64,000 bases of DNA from Nilaparvata lugens (GCF_014356525.2 NC_052518.1:99206380-99270379), one strand, 5' to 3'. Shown: positions 45,047 through 58,066, counted from the first letter of the stretch. Made by a program: numbers and translations. The notes: a model not told the origin generated them from the sequence alone.

Positions 45047-45290
45047 CAATCAATTCAAATTGTATGCATAAAAATTTGCAAACTATAGACGAATAATGCA
45101 AACTGAACTGGTGATGTCAATTTGTGACTTAAGATTGACTTTCAAATAACATAGATGATAAAACATTAATCAATTTAAATTGTTTGCAAAGAATTTTGCA
45201 AACTATAGAAGAATAATGCAAACTGAACTGGTGATGTCAATTTGTGGCTTAAGATTGACTTTCAAATAACATAGATGATAAAACATTATT
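45047..45290. repeat. ~121-bp tandem duplication
   Basis: GCAATCAATTCAAATTGTATGC...GATGATAAAACATTA is followed directly by a second copy (ATCAATTTAAATTGTTTGC...GATGATAAAACATTA). They share GCAAACTATAGA, GTGATGTCAATTTGTG and TTAAGATTGACTTTCAAATA. Around 94% identity. Confidence 0.9.
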
Positions 45291-45499
45291 TGAGGTAAGG
45301 TTTGAAGGAATGTCTATTGTCAAATGTCTAGTACTGGACATGTAAATATTACAAAAGTGTAATTCCCTTACACACAAAATATAGAACTTTGAACTTATAG
45401 AGCAAACTTTGAAAAATATAGAGCTTAAAGACAGCTGATCCAAATCTTCTTATTTCATAGTTTGCGTAGCCTATTACTCGTGTCTACAAGTTAAACCTG

Positions 45500-45672
45500 A
45501 AGGTGCGTACAGACTTATGCGTCACGAGCATGCGCATTTCATATTTCATCATCTGATGCTATGCGTACTATACCTGTATCTTACTGATTATGTACAACTA
45601 CAGATATAATAAGAATAGCATCAGCTGATGAAAAGTGAAATGCGCGTGTTCTAAAAGTCTGTATGCATCTTT
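45500..45672. mobile_element. Fold-back MITE, AAGGTGCGTACAGACTT type
   Basis: The left arm AAGGTGCGTACAGACTTATG, GAGCATGCGCATTTCA, CATCTGATGCTA is mirrored by TAGCATCAGCTGATG, GAAATGCGCGTGTTC, AAGTCTGTATGCATCTTT. A partial copy is at 52916-52985. Confidence 0.85.
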
Positions 45673-46643
45673 ACAAAGGAGCTTGGAATGTTTACAAAAT
45701 TTCAACAATAAAAAATAATGAATATCAAAAACTAATTAAGTACCGAAGTATATAGATTTTGGAAAAGCAGTGCTAAAAAGCACAAAGTAAAGTGGAAAAG
45801 ATAAAAATATTGATAGGAATGAGTTGACTAGATGTCATGCATATTTATTAAACTCAAAGCTATGAAAATTGAAAAAAATATTTCGTACAACATATTGAAA
45901 TTCAGAGGTATGGTTTCAGTGGAAAACATTCTGGCAACATATACAAACAGGAATAACAAATCTTTTACATCAACTGGCCTAAATATTGATCTATGAAAGT
46001 ATCGTAATGTAGTAGCCTACATATACTGAAATTATTCTATACGGTACTATTATAATATCTAATGGAAATCACCAGATCAGTTGTAATACATAATGTAATA
46101 AATTGCACATACAAATAAATAATATTAAATTAATTCCGAAATAACTACTTGACGAAATGTACGAGAAAACTAAAAATGAGGAAGATGTAAAAGTAAGTCT
46201 GCAAGTTTTCATAAAGTTACATGCCAAAATAATACAGGGAATTGAACTTTTGGAATGTTTTGGATGATAGAATAACTATGGCATGAAAAATTGATTTCAA
46301 ACTGTCTTGATCAATTAGAATGTTCTGCCTCAGTCTGTCTCTTGAATATCAAAATGATATAAGATACAATATCAGTTGAATGTAAGATTTGGAATGTAAT
46401 TGAGAAATTCATTAAAATAAAAATGTTTTTCTACAGTTTAAATTGGAACCTCACTCGATACGTCAACCCAATCAGCCAAACAGCTTAGTGTGGCTAAGAA
46501 CTAAGTTTAGGTCTCAGTTGTAGAACTTATGTCTGTGTGCATATTTAAATTGTCAAGTAGTTATTTCCAGAATCTAGTGGAACATCTAGTGGAATGCAAA
46601 GTATAATTAATGGAAAGAAAACTCAAACTTGAAATGATTGAAG
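45673..46643. other. Intergenic, 3' of the LIMK gene
   Basis: No coding exon. If the exon at 46644-46732 ends the LIMK transcript, this contains its 3' UTR; TTTATT at ~45843 (AATAAA on the minus strand) is one possible polyadenylation signal. Confidence 0.35.
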
Positions 46644-46732
46644 TTAGAGAGCAGTTGATTCAACTGATCGTGGCAGGCAAGGCAGAATTGGCAGCGGAAC
46701 TGACTCCCCAGCAATCGACGAGCTCGAAACAC
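46644..46732 (-). CDS. Candidate terminal exon of LIMK (distal)
   Basis: A very good acceptor (GCTTGTTCTTTTTTGCAG) precedes GTGTTTCGAGCTCG. LIMK exon 52249-52355 ends in phase 1 (G). Joined, the frame reads G-VSSSSIAGESVPLPILPCLP-RSVESTAL and stops at TAA 46644-46646. The segment is GC-rich relative to its surroundings, as the LIMK exons are. In phase 0 the same exon would instead read VFRARRLLGSQFRCQFCLAC..., which could belong to another gene. No family homology is recognised for either reading; LIMK C-termini after the kinase are short and variable in vertebrates. It competes with 51849-51952. Confidence 0.4.
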
Positions 46733-46785
46733 CTGCAAAAAAGAACAAGCAATTGTAACAAAAATTGAAATAACAAGAACTAATA

Positions 46786-47878
46786 GGGCCGTTTTCCAAG
46801 CTCGGAATTTAGCTAAGTTCTAGACTTTAACCGGCTTTAAACTCTGGAGTCAGAAAATTGGCTTTCTGAGTCAGAGCGTTAACGTAGTCGAGGACTCAAA
46901 TAGACCCTGGAGTTAAAAGATCACGTTAGACCCTGCAGTTTATAATTTCGCTTTCTGAGTGAAGGGCTTATAAGTCCAGGACTTGAATTAGATTCTCGTC
47001 TCTTTTCGAGTCAAGGATTCATCAAAAATCGTCAAGTCCAGAACTTAAAACAGCGTGATTTTAAACCCTCGACTGGGGTAGGGTTTAAATTTAAGTTCTA
47101 AACTTAACCGAGCAAACACAATTCAGTTATTGTTTTGGAGTAGATGAATAGCCAAATAAATGTCATGAAATACCTAAATTATTTGAATTAGTCCATCTAA
47201 ATTCATAATAGTTTGCAAGTTTATTTTGGAATAGAGTTCTTCATAATATTATGCATAAAAAACGAACCTTATTTTACGACTCTAACATAACCTAAAAATG
47301 TTCAAGAAAAATAATACAAGGATTGCCTTGGAATTTTATCTCCCAATGTGAATATTATTTATCAATGCCATATTCAACATATTATTAATAATAATATAAC
47401 AATAATAAATTATTATTCCATTTTGTTTAAAACAAATACGTTTTCCAACTCAATAGGTAGCATACTAAAATTTTTATTTCAAAATCAATGATGACATAAC
47501 GTGAAATGAAATGTTCATTTTTCTTATTCATGTTTCAACAGGTTAGGTTTTGCTTTGAATTTATAGACCCACACCATACAAAGAAATCGAATCGTATTTT
47601 CACAAAATAGTTTGGAGAGCATTTGAATTATCCCGCTGCAATCAGCTGTTTTGCTATAGGCCTGATGCCAAAAATACAACAGCAAAATATTGAGAATTTC
47701 GCTCATGTTTACTGCGTTAAAGTCCTGGACTTAAATAAGTCGAGAACTTAATAGACCCCGGAGCTTAGAACATAAACCCGTGACTCAGAAAGTTGATTTA
47801 GACCCGAGAGCTTATTTTAGTTCTGGACTCTGTAAGTCCCGAACTTATAGATCCCGAGCTCGGAAACCGGCCCGGCCC
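46786..47878. mobile_element. DNA element with GGGCCG...CGGCCC ends (~1.1 kb)
   Basis: The left end GGGCCGTTTTCCAAGCTCGG is inverted relative to the right end CCGAGCTCGGAAACCGGCCC. Both are followed inward by variants of AAGTTCTGGACTT / AAGTCCCGAACTT that recur many times within ~250 bp of each end. ATAG borders both sides (possible target duplication). No transposase frame. It lies just upstream of the candidate exon 46644-46732. Confidence 0.75.
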
Positions 47879-48252
47879 ATAGAGTAATATTCGAAGTATA
47901 AATCAATTTCAATTTAATTTCTATGGTAACCGATTCTTTAAAAATTCAGGTGAAGTGATGACATTTGAAAATCGTTTTAGCATTTGAAAAAGACTTTCAA
48001 ATAGAAACAAAATGATGAAACTTAAGACAACACAGCCAATGTGAATTCTATTAGAAATCTAATTCAATAATTTTCAAGCTAATTTATTCCCTAATAAAAT
48101 TAAATTCCCGAAACCTTAGTTTTCAGTACGGGACTTCACGACCCATCTGATTTCTATTCCTATCAAAAAGGCCTACGCTCTATTTTTCGCTCTTCATCTC
48201 AAAATTAGTTCATAGGCCACTGGCTTCTATGAAATCTGGCAGCACTGTACTC
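47879..48252. other. Intronic or intergenic stretch
   Basis: No exon or recognisable repeat seen. It is intronic if the distal LIMK terminal exon is used. Confidence 0.35.
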
Positions 48253-49310
48253 CATAAGCGCAACGCTGTAATCAGAGCTTTGCAAAGACTATAGAGAAGA
48301 GATATAATTTAAAGCTGTTTCAAGATTGGAAAAGGCTAAAAATTGAATGCAAACCCAAAAATTGAAGATATAATAATTGTCAGTTCTAGTAGAAAATCAT
48401 CTCTAAATAAGTTCTGATATTGGAGAATACAGAAAGAATAAAGAATATTTTTGATTCCCTATCAAAATTATCCTATTAGAATTGAAAATAGTTTTAGCAT
48501 AGAAAAAAAATGATGAAAACAAATGAATATATTCATTTATTTATTTGTCTATACAATTACAAAACATATGAATAAAAATCATATAAATCAGTAAAAATCA
48601 GTAAGTATTAAAAAAATAATTCAGTTTCTATGCCTGTGCAAACAGTCATTGCAAATAGTTTGTGCAAACCTTAGATTGCTGCATTGCTCTTATGAAGCAC
48701 AGTGCTGCCCGATTTCACTGAATCCAGAGAACCTGTGAGCTAATTTTGTGAGAGAAACAGAGATACAGACAGCGTATGCCTTTTTGATAAAATTAGTATA
48801 TGGCAACAGTGTGCTCCTTTTGTTATATTGGAATAACATTAGCCATAAAGCCCCGTGCTGCAAACTCAAATTCAAGTTAAAATTATTTTATTCATAAAAA
48901 ATTACATATTTATAAAATATAACAGTGTTATGGATTAATTGGATATTCTCCATCATGGATGATTTGTCCGTGTGCAGGGAGGAGTCGCAAATTATCAGAC
49001 AGAGCAAAACACTAGAAATAATACAAACTATGAATAATAATGAAATTTAAAAGAATAATAACAAAGTTTATTATAATGATAATAAACTAATGTTTGCAGA
49101 AACTTTACTAGATTACTAATGAGCATGGTAGTCAATCAATCAATCAAGAATATTCTTTATTCCAGAAATACAGTAAGTACAAAAATGATGAATAATATAA
49201 AATATAAAATACGAATAATTATGTACTTAAATTAAGTTTCCATATTATAGGTTATGGAATGAGCCTACATGGGCACTGTGGCCTGTGCGTAGACTCGAGT
49301 TGAAATTTCA
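48253..49310 (+). repeat. Segmental duplication, copy A
   Basis: From CATAAGCGCAACGCTGTAAT to TTTCAAGTAGGTATAGTGAATC, repeated at 50424-51653 with ~97% identity. It contains TTTATTTATTTGTCTATACAA and TCAATCAATCAATCAAGAATATT, which look like reversed LINE 3' ends. No gene. Confidence 0.9.
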
Positions 49311-50419
49311 AGTAGGTATAGTGAATCTTTACCAAGGTGGATGGGAATGAAATAGTAAAAATTAAATCTCAAAAACTTGAGGTCCAGGCTGGAGTACTCA
49401 AGGCTCAATTCTGGGTCCCTTACTGTTTCTGTTGTATGTGAACCAATTACCAAAGAGTTAAAAGATCACAGAGCTCTGTTGTTTGCTGATGACACATCGC
49501 TTATCTTTAACAATTATTTATTAGATAGTCTAGAAATAAATGCTTTTACTGGAGTACAGTCAATTGTCCAATTCTTGAAGCAAAGGCAATTAACAATAAA
49601 TAGTAAGAAATGTCAATTCCTACAATTCAAAAGTAAATATAATTCAGTAGAGGATAGAGAAATAAATGTGTTTGTAGAGGAAATGAATTCGACCAAGAAG
49701 GAGAAAGTAGCATTCTTGGAATTTTATTGGACAGGAAATTAACATGGCATCCTTACATTGAGAGGATATGTAATAAGATATCATCTGGGGTATTTGTCCT
49801 GCGGCAGCTTGCTAGGCTGAATGATAAAAAAACTACTGTTAACTGCTTACCATGGACTTATACTATCTCATATTAGGTATGCTATTCTAGTATGGGGTAA
49901 TTCATCTCAACAAAATATGGACAGAGTGTTTAAGATTCAAAAGAAGGCACTCAGATGTATAGAGAAAGTGAATAGGTTAGACTCTTGTAGGCCTTTATTA
50001 AAAAGCTTGGTCTATTAACTGTGCCATCTTTGTATGTATATGAAGTTGTAATGCATGTGAAAACGAGTGGTGTGATCCAGAATTCAGATGTTCATGAGTA
50101 TAATACGCGAAACAGAGCAGATTATCATATAATGGGTCACAATAGTAGGTTATTTGAACAAAAACCAGATTATATTGGTAGGAATTTTATAACAAGCTAC
50201 CTCAAATCTTGAAAAGTAATGATGATTGAAGATTTTCAAAAAACAAATGAAAAAATATTTAGTTGATAAGGCTTTTTATAGTGTACAAGAATTCCTTTCA
50301 AACCTAAACTAGGTTGAACTACTTAGTGTTAGAATTATTATGTAATAACATGACTTGTCTTATACTCCATGACTGGAGTCTTTAGGACGTAATCTTAAAA
50401 AAAAAAAAAAAAAAAAAAA
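49311..50419 (+). pseudogene. Jockey-like LINE, 5'-truncated, with poly(A)
   Basis: RT motifs in shifting frames: GSILGPLLFLLYVNQLP-like sequence near 49395-49450 (frameshifted), LLFADDTSLIF at ~49480 (motif C), LTINSKKCQFLQF, KVAFLEF, then LILSHIRYAILVWGN, KIQKKALRCI, LTVPSLYVYEVVMHVK and EYNTRNRADYHIM. The tail is 23 A at 50397-50419. It separates the two segmental-duplication copies. A relative is at 53.83-54.48 kb. Confidence 0.88.
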
Positions 50420-50423
50420 CTTC

Positions 50424-51653
50424 ATAAGCGCAACGCTGTAATCTGAGCTTGCAAAGACTATAAAGAAAGATATATAATATAAAGCCGTTTCAACATTGGA
50501 AACGACTAAAAATTGAAGATATAATAATTGTCAGTTCTAGTAGAAAATCATCTCTAAATAAGTTCTGATATTGGAAGAATACAGAAAGAATAAGGAATAT
50601 TTTTGATTCCCTATCAAAATATCCTATTAGAATTGAAAATAGTTTTAGCATAGAAACAAAATGATGAAAACAAATGAATATATTCATTTATTTATTTGTC
50701 TATACAATTACAAAACATATGAATAAAAATCATATAAATCAGTAAAAATCAATAAGTATTAAAAAAATAATTCAGTTTCTATGCCTGTGCAAACAGTCAT
50801 TGCAAATAGTTTGTGCAAACCTTAGATTGCTGCATTGCTCTTATGAAAGCACATATGAATATATTCATTTATTTATTTGTCTATACAATTACAAAACATA
50901 TGAATAAAAATCATATAAATCAGTAAAAATCAGTAAGTATTAAAAAAATAATTCAGTTTCTATGCCTGTGCAAACAGTCATTGCAAATAGTTTGTGCAAA
51001 CCTTAGATTGCTGCATTGCTCTTATGAAGCACAGTGCTGCCCGATTTCACTGAATCCAGAGAACCTGTGAGCTAATTTTGTGAGAGAACAGAGATACAGA
51101 CAGCGTATGCCTTTTGATAAAATTAGTATATGGCAACAGTGTGCTCCTATCGTTATATTGGAATAACATTAGCCATAAAGCCCCGTGCTGCAAACTCAAA
51201 TTCAAGTTAAAATTATTTTATTCATAAAAAATTACATATTTATAAAATATAACAGTGTTATGGATTAATTGGATATTCTCCATCATGGATGATTTGTCCG
51301 TGTGCAGGGAGGAGTCGCAAATTATCAGACAGAGCAAAACACTAAAAATAATACAAACTATGAATAATAATGAAATTTAAAAGAATAATAACAAAGTTTA
51401 TTATAATGATAATAAACTAATGTTTGCAGAAACTTTACTAGATTACTAATGAGCATGGTAGTCAATCAATCAATCAAGAATATTCTTTATTCCAAAAATA
51501 CAGTAAGTACAAAAATGATGAATAATATAAAATACGAATAATTATGTACTTAAATTAAGTTTCCATATTATAGGTTATGGAATGAGCCTACATGGGCACT
51601 GTGGCCTGTGCGTAGACTCGAGTTGAAATTTCAAGTAGGTATAGTGAATCTTT
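50424..51653 (+). repeat. Segmental duplication, copy B, with inner duplication
   Basis: Copy of 48253-49310. An internal ~180-bp stretch (AAATGAATATATTCATTTATT to TGCTCTTATGAAGCAC) is present twice in a row (from ~50672 and ~50854), making this copy longer. Confidence 0.9.
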
Positions 51654-51848
51654 ATGAAGGGGGAGAAGAAAGAGAGCCAAAATTAATTCAATTTGAGGGT
51701 AATTTCATTCAAATGAATGTCATAGTTTTGTATCGCAGAAAGTCATTCTGTATTGTAAAGTCCGTCTGTATCGTATATAGCCAGTCTCTATCGTATAGAG
51801 TCAGTCAGTATTGGTATAGAGTCAGTAAAAGTAATGTTAATTTTGCAG
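51654..51848. repeat. Short irregular tandem repeat
   Basis: Variants of AGTC(A/C)GTCTGTATCGTATA and TATCGTATAGAGTCAGT occur about five times between 51740 and 51832. Adjacent to the proximal LIMK exon candidate. Confidence 0.6.
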
Positions 51849-51952
51849 TCAGGTGAGTCCGCCGCCCGCCAAGACCAGAGCCACAGCCTCCTCCTCACTT
51901 ATCTCAAACAACCAATATTTTAATATTTTTTTGAAAATTGGGAGACTTACAG
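51849..51952 (-). CDS. Candidate terminal exon of LIMK (proximal)
   Basis: The acceptor AACATTTTTTCAG precedes CTGTAAGTCTCC. Joined in phase 1 to exon 52249-52355 the frame reads A-VSLPIFKKILKYWLFEIS-EEEAVALVLAGGGLT and stops at TGA 51849-51851. The first half is AT-rich and intron-like, the second half GC-rich. The plus strand is also open here (VSPPPAKTRATASSS), so strand bias gives no help. No conserved LIMK sequence is seen. Less convincing than the distal candidate in acceptor strength but only ~300 bp from the last kinase exon. Confidence 0.3.
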
Positions 51953-52045
51953 CTGAAAAAATGTTATTTCAAAAAATAAATGTAAATGTTAGAACTTTTT
52001 CAAGTTTAGACACCAAACCCTAGTATAATGAACTTGAAAATTAAA

Positions 52046-52192
52046 ATAGTATTATAGTACCCTTTTTTGAAATTAATATAAAATAATAGATTAAAAATAC
52101 AAATTAAAACAACGACTAGTTTCGATTAGTATTTTTAATCTATTATTTTATATTAATTTCAAAAAAGGTACTATAATACTATCTTATAAATA
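52046..52192. mobile_element. Near-perfect fold-back element (147 bp)
   Basis: ATAGTATTATAGTACC and TTTTTTGAAATTAATATAAA, with AATAGATTAAAAATAC, are mirrored by GTATTTTTAATCTATT, TTATATTAATTTCAAAAAA and GGTACTATAATACTAT around AACGACTAGTTTCG. The motif AAAAAGGGTACTATAAT is shared with sequences at 9.2, 29.4, 31.5, 32.7 and 33.7 kb. Confidence 0.88.
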
Positions 52193-52248
52193 AAAATAAG
52201 TAGCCCTGATTACATACATTTTAGAAAAATAAATAAGTTTCAGTTTAC

Positions 52249-52355
52249 CTGAGTAATGATTTATGTCATAATCGAGATCATGTGGCAAGGGCCTACCGAC
52301 TGAGAGATGCATTGCCAATCCTTCCAACCAAACTTCCATTACTTCAAAAGGTGGC
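52249..52355 (-). CDS. LIMK1: LIM kinase, exon E (end of kinase domain)
   Basis: The acceptor CTTTTTTCAG is followed by GCCACCTTTTGAAG; the first base completes an AGG codon (Arg) begun in the previous exon. 35 codons read PPFEVMEVWLEGLAMHLS and VGRPLPHDLDYDINHYS, leaving phase 1 before GTAAACTG. This corresponds to the last helix of the kinase domain (the R-P-x-F/F-x-x-L...WL..L..HL pattern of LIMKs). The downstream exon is uncertain: two candidates are listed. Confidence 0.92.
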
Positions 52356-52426
52356 CTGAAAAAAGTACAGAAAGTCAATTTTAGCTTTTTTAGTAAGGTT
52401 CAGTCCTCTAATAAGGGTCGAAACAC

Positions 52427-52588
52427 ACGAGACGTTTTTTCAGACGAGTCGGTACGGCACAATAGGACAGGAAGTTCTCCGATTGGCTGATTCTTGATAC
52501 GCCAATCCAATAAACCAATCGGAGAGCTTCCTGTCCTGTCGTGTCGTGCCGACTCTTCTGAAAAAAAAAACGCCTCATGTGTTTCGAC
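52427..52588. mobile_element. Fold-back MITE in LIMK intron
   Basis: GTCGAAACACACGAGACG, CAGACGAGTCGGTACGGCAC, GGACAGGAAG and TCTCCGATTGG are mirrored by CCAATCGGAGAG, CTTCCTGTCC, GTGCCGACTCTTCTG and CTCATGTGTTTCGAC. Loop ~30 bp. Confidence 0.88.
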
Positions 52589-52915
52589 ACTAAATGATTG
52601 TAGTCAGTATCATTAGATGATTGGAAAATGAGGCTCAAAATGCAAAAATATTAAAAATATTGTAAGCAAATTTTTATCGATTTCAAGTTCAGACACCAAA
52701 CCCTAGTGTCCCGGCTGGTGTTTCTAATGTAACGCATTCAAGTTGGATTCCCATATATCAGTATCAGTGAACGGTACAGTGAAAATAGCATTACTATGAG
52801 TTCTAATGAGATTATTCATACTAGCTTGCCTGAATCGAGTGGGAATAGCCCCATTGGAAAAATATTTTCACTGTACCGGACACGATCACTGAAGGAATTC
52901 GCCTCAAGATTTATA

Positions 52916-52985
52916 AAGGTGCGTACAGACTTGAGCGCCACGAACACACGCATTTACTTTTCATCAGCTGATGCTACGCTTTTAT
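52916..52985 (+). mobile_element. Fragment of the AAGGTGCGTACAGACTT MITE
   Basis: AAAGGTGCGTACAGACTTGAG, CACGCATTTACTTTTCATC and AGCTGATGCTACGC match the arm of the 45500-45672 element. Confidence 0.7.
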
Positions 52986-53284
52986 ATCGGTACCTTACTG
53001 TTTCTGTACAGATACAGATAATTCAATTCAATTTATTATAATGGAATAACACTTGAAAAGTTCAATAAAATTCCATATAACTACTGAAATGCAATAAATA
53101 TGTAACAGTCACGCTACTATGTCTACAAATTTACACATTGTGAAGAATCAACTCAAATTAGGAATTAATGAATCAAAATCCCATTTTTACAGTTCGGACA
53201 TTATTATAATTCCAGGATAAATAAACTTATTAATCACATGGAGTAAGGATATTCATAGGAAAAATTAACATAGAATATTCAATG

Positions 53285-53699
53285 CAATCGTCAGAAGTAT
53301 AATGACGTATGGGGCAGAGGTTTGGGTGACAAACAAGAGAGCAAGAGATAAGATAGGTGCTGTTGAGATGGATTACTGGAGGAGATGCTGCGGGCTTACC
53401 AGAATGGACAGAGTGAGAAACGAGGAGATAAGAAGGAGAATGAAAGTGGAATGGGATATTATAAAGTTGATTGAGGATAAAAGTTTGATGTGGTATGGCC
53501 ATGCTAGAAGGGCGAGTGCTAGCAAATGGATAGGGATGGTGACTGATTGGAGTCCAATTGGGCGAAGGAAAAGAGGAAGACCTAAAAGATCATGGAGAAA
53601 TGAGGTGAATGAGGCTATGGAGGCCAGGAATTTAAGGGATGGTGAATGGGAGGATAGGCAAAGATGGAGGTCTCGACTAAAAGAGGGAAGACGGTGAAT
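53285..53699 (+). pseudogene. LINE ORF2 C-terminal fragment (RTE/BovB-like)
   Basis: An intact 131-codon frame: MTYGAEVWVTNKRARDK, MDYWRRCCGLTRMDRVRNEE, IRRRM, MWYGHARRAS, the GRRKRGRPKRSW motif and a DGEWEDRQRWR tail, then TGA. This is the conserved region after the RT in RTE/Craft-type LINEs (RW.GHV.RM, RGRP...RW). 5'-truncated, and no poly(A). The opposite-strand frames are its shadow. Confidence 0.85.
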
Positions 53700-53720
53700 C
53701 ACTGTAAAATCCTATATATA

Positions 53721-53750
53721 TAGGATTTTTTATTTATCTGTACATTAATA

Positions 53751-53794
<44 letters not shown>

Positions 53795-53825
53795 AATAAG
53801 TTACAGATAAATAAAAAACTGTTCA
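53721..53825. repeat. (TA)n microsatellite within an inverted repeat
   Basis: About 35 bp of TA at 53756-53790 is flanked by TTTTTTATTTATCTGTAC and GTTACAGATAAATAAAAAA, which are inverted. Confidence 0.9.
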
Positions 53826-53829
53826 CCAG

Positions 53830-54480
53830 CCTCATTTCGTGGAATTCCTAGGGGTTGCTCTGGATCAGCAACTTTCTTGGAATTGCTATACTGATCAGCT
53901 CTGTGGAAGGATTGCAACTGGAGTCTTTGCACTCCGACAAATTAGAATATTGAAACTCACAATGGCAGTAGTCTATCACTCACTCATAGTGTCACACATC
54001 CGCTATGCCATTATTGTGTGGGGTGGGACGTGCCAGAATTTGGGGAGGGTGTTTGAGCTCAAAAAAAAACTATTAGAGGTATTATGCCTTCAGAGTTCCT
54101 GTAGGAACCACCTCAAAGAACTAGGCATACTAACCGTTCCCTCTATTTATATCTAAGAGGTGATTATGCATGTTGAAAGAAAGACTATGGCTAGAAATTC
54201 TGATTCGCAAGGATAAAATACACGAAATAGAGGAGACTATGCTTCACTGTATCACAGAACAGCTCTTTTTGAGAAAAAACCAACATACATGGGCCTTAGA
54301 TTTATTAGAAGACTCATTTGATAAATTGTGAAGATATCAATGTTTTTGAGGAGTTGAAAAGCTTTTTGATGGTTGGAGTATTCTATACCATGGAAGAGTT
54401 TATGTGTAGAGAGGGTTCCTTTGTGTGATTGTTTCTTCTTTTTTTGTGTTACCGTATGTATTAAAAGTTTTGACATATCC
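53830..54480 (+). pseudogene. Jockey-like LINE, RT C-terminal part
   Basis: The plus frame EFLGVALDQQLSWNCYTD, GVFALRQIRILKLTMAVV, HSLIVSHIRYAIIVWGG, LGILTVPSIYI reaches a stop, then after frame shifts NTRNRGDYAS and ALFEKKPTYMGLRFIRRL. Same family and same region as 49.7-50.2 kb. Decayed. Confidence 0.8.
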
Positions 54481-54545
54481 TATAGTCTAATTTAGAGTCT
54501 CTGGGAAGCTTTAAAAACAAACAAACAAATATTGAGATGACCTAC

Positions 54546-54700
54546 CTTTTATCAGGGTTGAGATCACAACAAAGAAAAGCTATCTTGTAGAAGTGTTGTG
54601 GACACGACGCACAAAACTTCTCCTTAAAAACATTTTGGTTGAGCCCGAAATCCGAGTTTCTTGGAAGATAATCTGGATCCGCATTAACTCTGCCAATTAT
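54546..54700 (-). CDS. LIMK1: LIM kinase, exon D
   Basis: The acceptor ATTTCGACTTTTTGCAG leads into ATAATTGGCAGAG; 51 codons read [38 protein letters not shown] and [13 protein letters not shown], then AG (phase 2) before GTAGGTC. The stretch [14 protein letters not shown] is almost unchanged in LIMKs from flies to humans, and CC.L.P.KRP is the end of subdomain XI. The exon joins seamlessly to exon C (LCE|IIGRV) and to exon E (DK-R|PPFE). Confidence 0.96.
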
Positions 54701-54737
54701 CTGCAAAAAGTCGAAATATTCGTTATTGATTCATTCA

Positions 54738-55010
54738 ATAAGTACATCATCAAAATGATAGGAAGAGAAAAAATAAGGTAACCTTGTGCTATTCCTCTCC
54801 CAAATTTAGATAAGGTTGCACATAGTCCGAAATAGGTTGAGTCTTTTAGTTGTTCACTTCACAAAATTTTCAGTTCTTAATTATTTTCAAGATGTAGATT
54901 TTTAAATTTAGATGTTTCAAAACCAAATTATTATCATTTTTAACTATGAACTGTTAATATTACATCAGATATCAGCTATCTTCTATGGAATTTGGAAAGA
55001 GGTTTTTAAG
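54738..55010 (-). repeat. Dispersed repeat D, copy 2
   Basis: More than 90% identical to 35362-35640; it begins AATAAGTACATCATCAAAATG and ends ATCAGCTATCTTCTATGGAA. It starts 38 bp upstream of LIMK exon D, inside the intron. Confidence 0.75.
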
Positions 55011-55269
55011 TAGATCTTAAAATTTAGATGCTTCAAAACCAAACGTAGAAGAAATATTTCACATTATTATCACAAAATATTATTAGCTCTATGAGATTCT
55101 AGCTTCATTAACTGTAACAAAAAAGACCAATATTTGGATTGAAAGAAAGGCTCTAATTAGCAAAATTGAACACGAGTGATGAAACAAGAAATAACAAACT
55201 ATGGTAACTGCTGCATATTAAAAATCAGCTGTATTAATCATACCATTAATCAACATAATGTGACGGTTA

Positions 55270-55401
55270 CACAAAAGCCGGCTAAATTTTAACCGTGATT
55301 AATTTCACGAGAACCAATCAGAGAAGCCGTATTTTCAAACACGCCTTCTCTGATTGGTTCTCGTGGAATTAATCACGGTTAAAATTTAACCGGCTTTTGT
55401 G
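55270..55401. mobile_element. Near-perfect hairpin MITE (132 bp)
   Basis: CACAAAAGCCGGCTAAATTT, TAACCGTGATTAAT and ACGAGAACCAATCAGAGAAG are mirrored by CTTCTCTGATTGGTTCTCGT, ATTAATCACGGTTA and AAATTTAACCGGCTTTTGTG around a ~15-nt loop. Only two or three mismatches, so young or constrained. Confidence 0.92.
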
Positions 55402-55578
55402 CGACCGGGCCAATATCGTAAATACCGTACTCCTATTCATATTTATTTACTTGGCATGAACATAATACATACTAAATATAAAATTGTCATACAATATATT
55501 CAGAAACAAAAGCAATTACACAATAGAAAGTAGAGTACTAGATAATATAATGACCATTTTATTGGCCTCACTCACAAC

Positions 55579-57979
<2,401 letters not shown>

Positions 57980-58066
57980 TTATAACTAAGTTATAACTTT
58001 AATAAATGAAAGTTAGAAATTTATACAATTATAATCCGTACAAAATTACTTTTGACTTGAAGGAAT

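Noticed and set aside
53230..53702. Minus-strand frames of 90 and 109 codons
   Set aside because: Antisense shadows of the LINE ORF2 C-terminal frame at 53302-53697.
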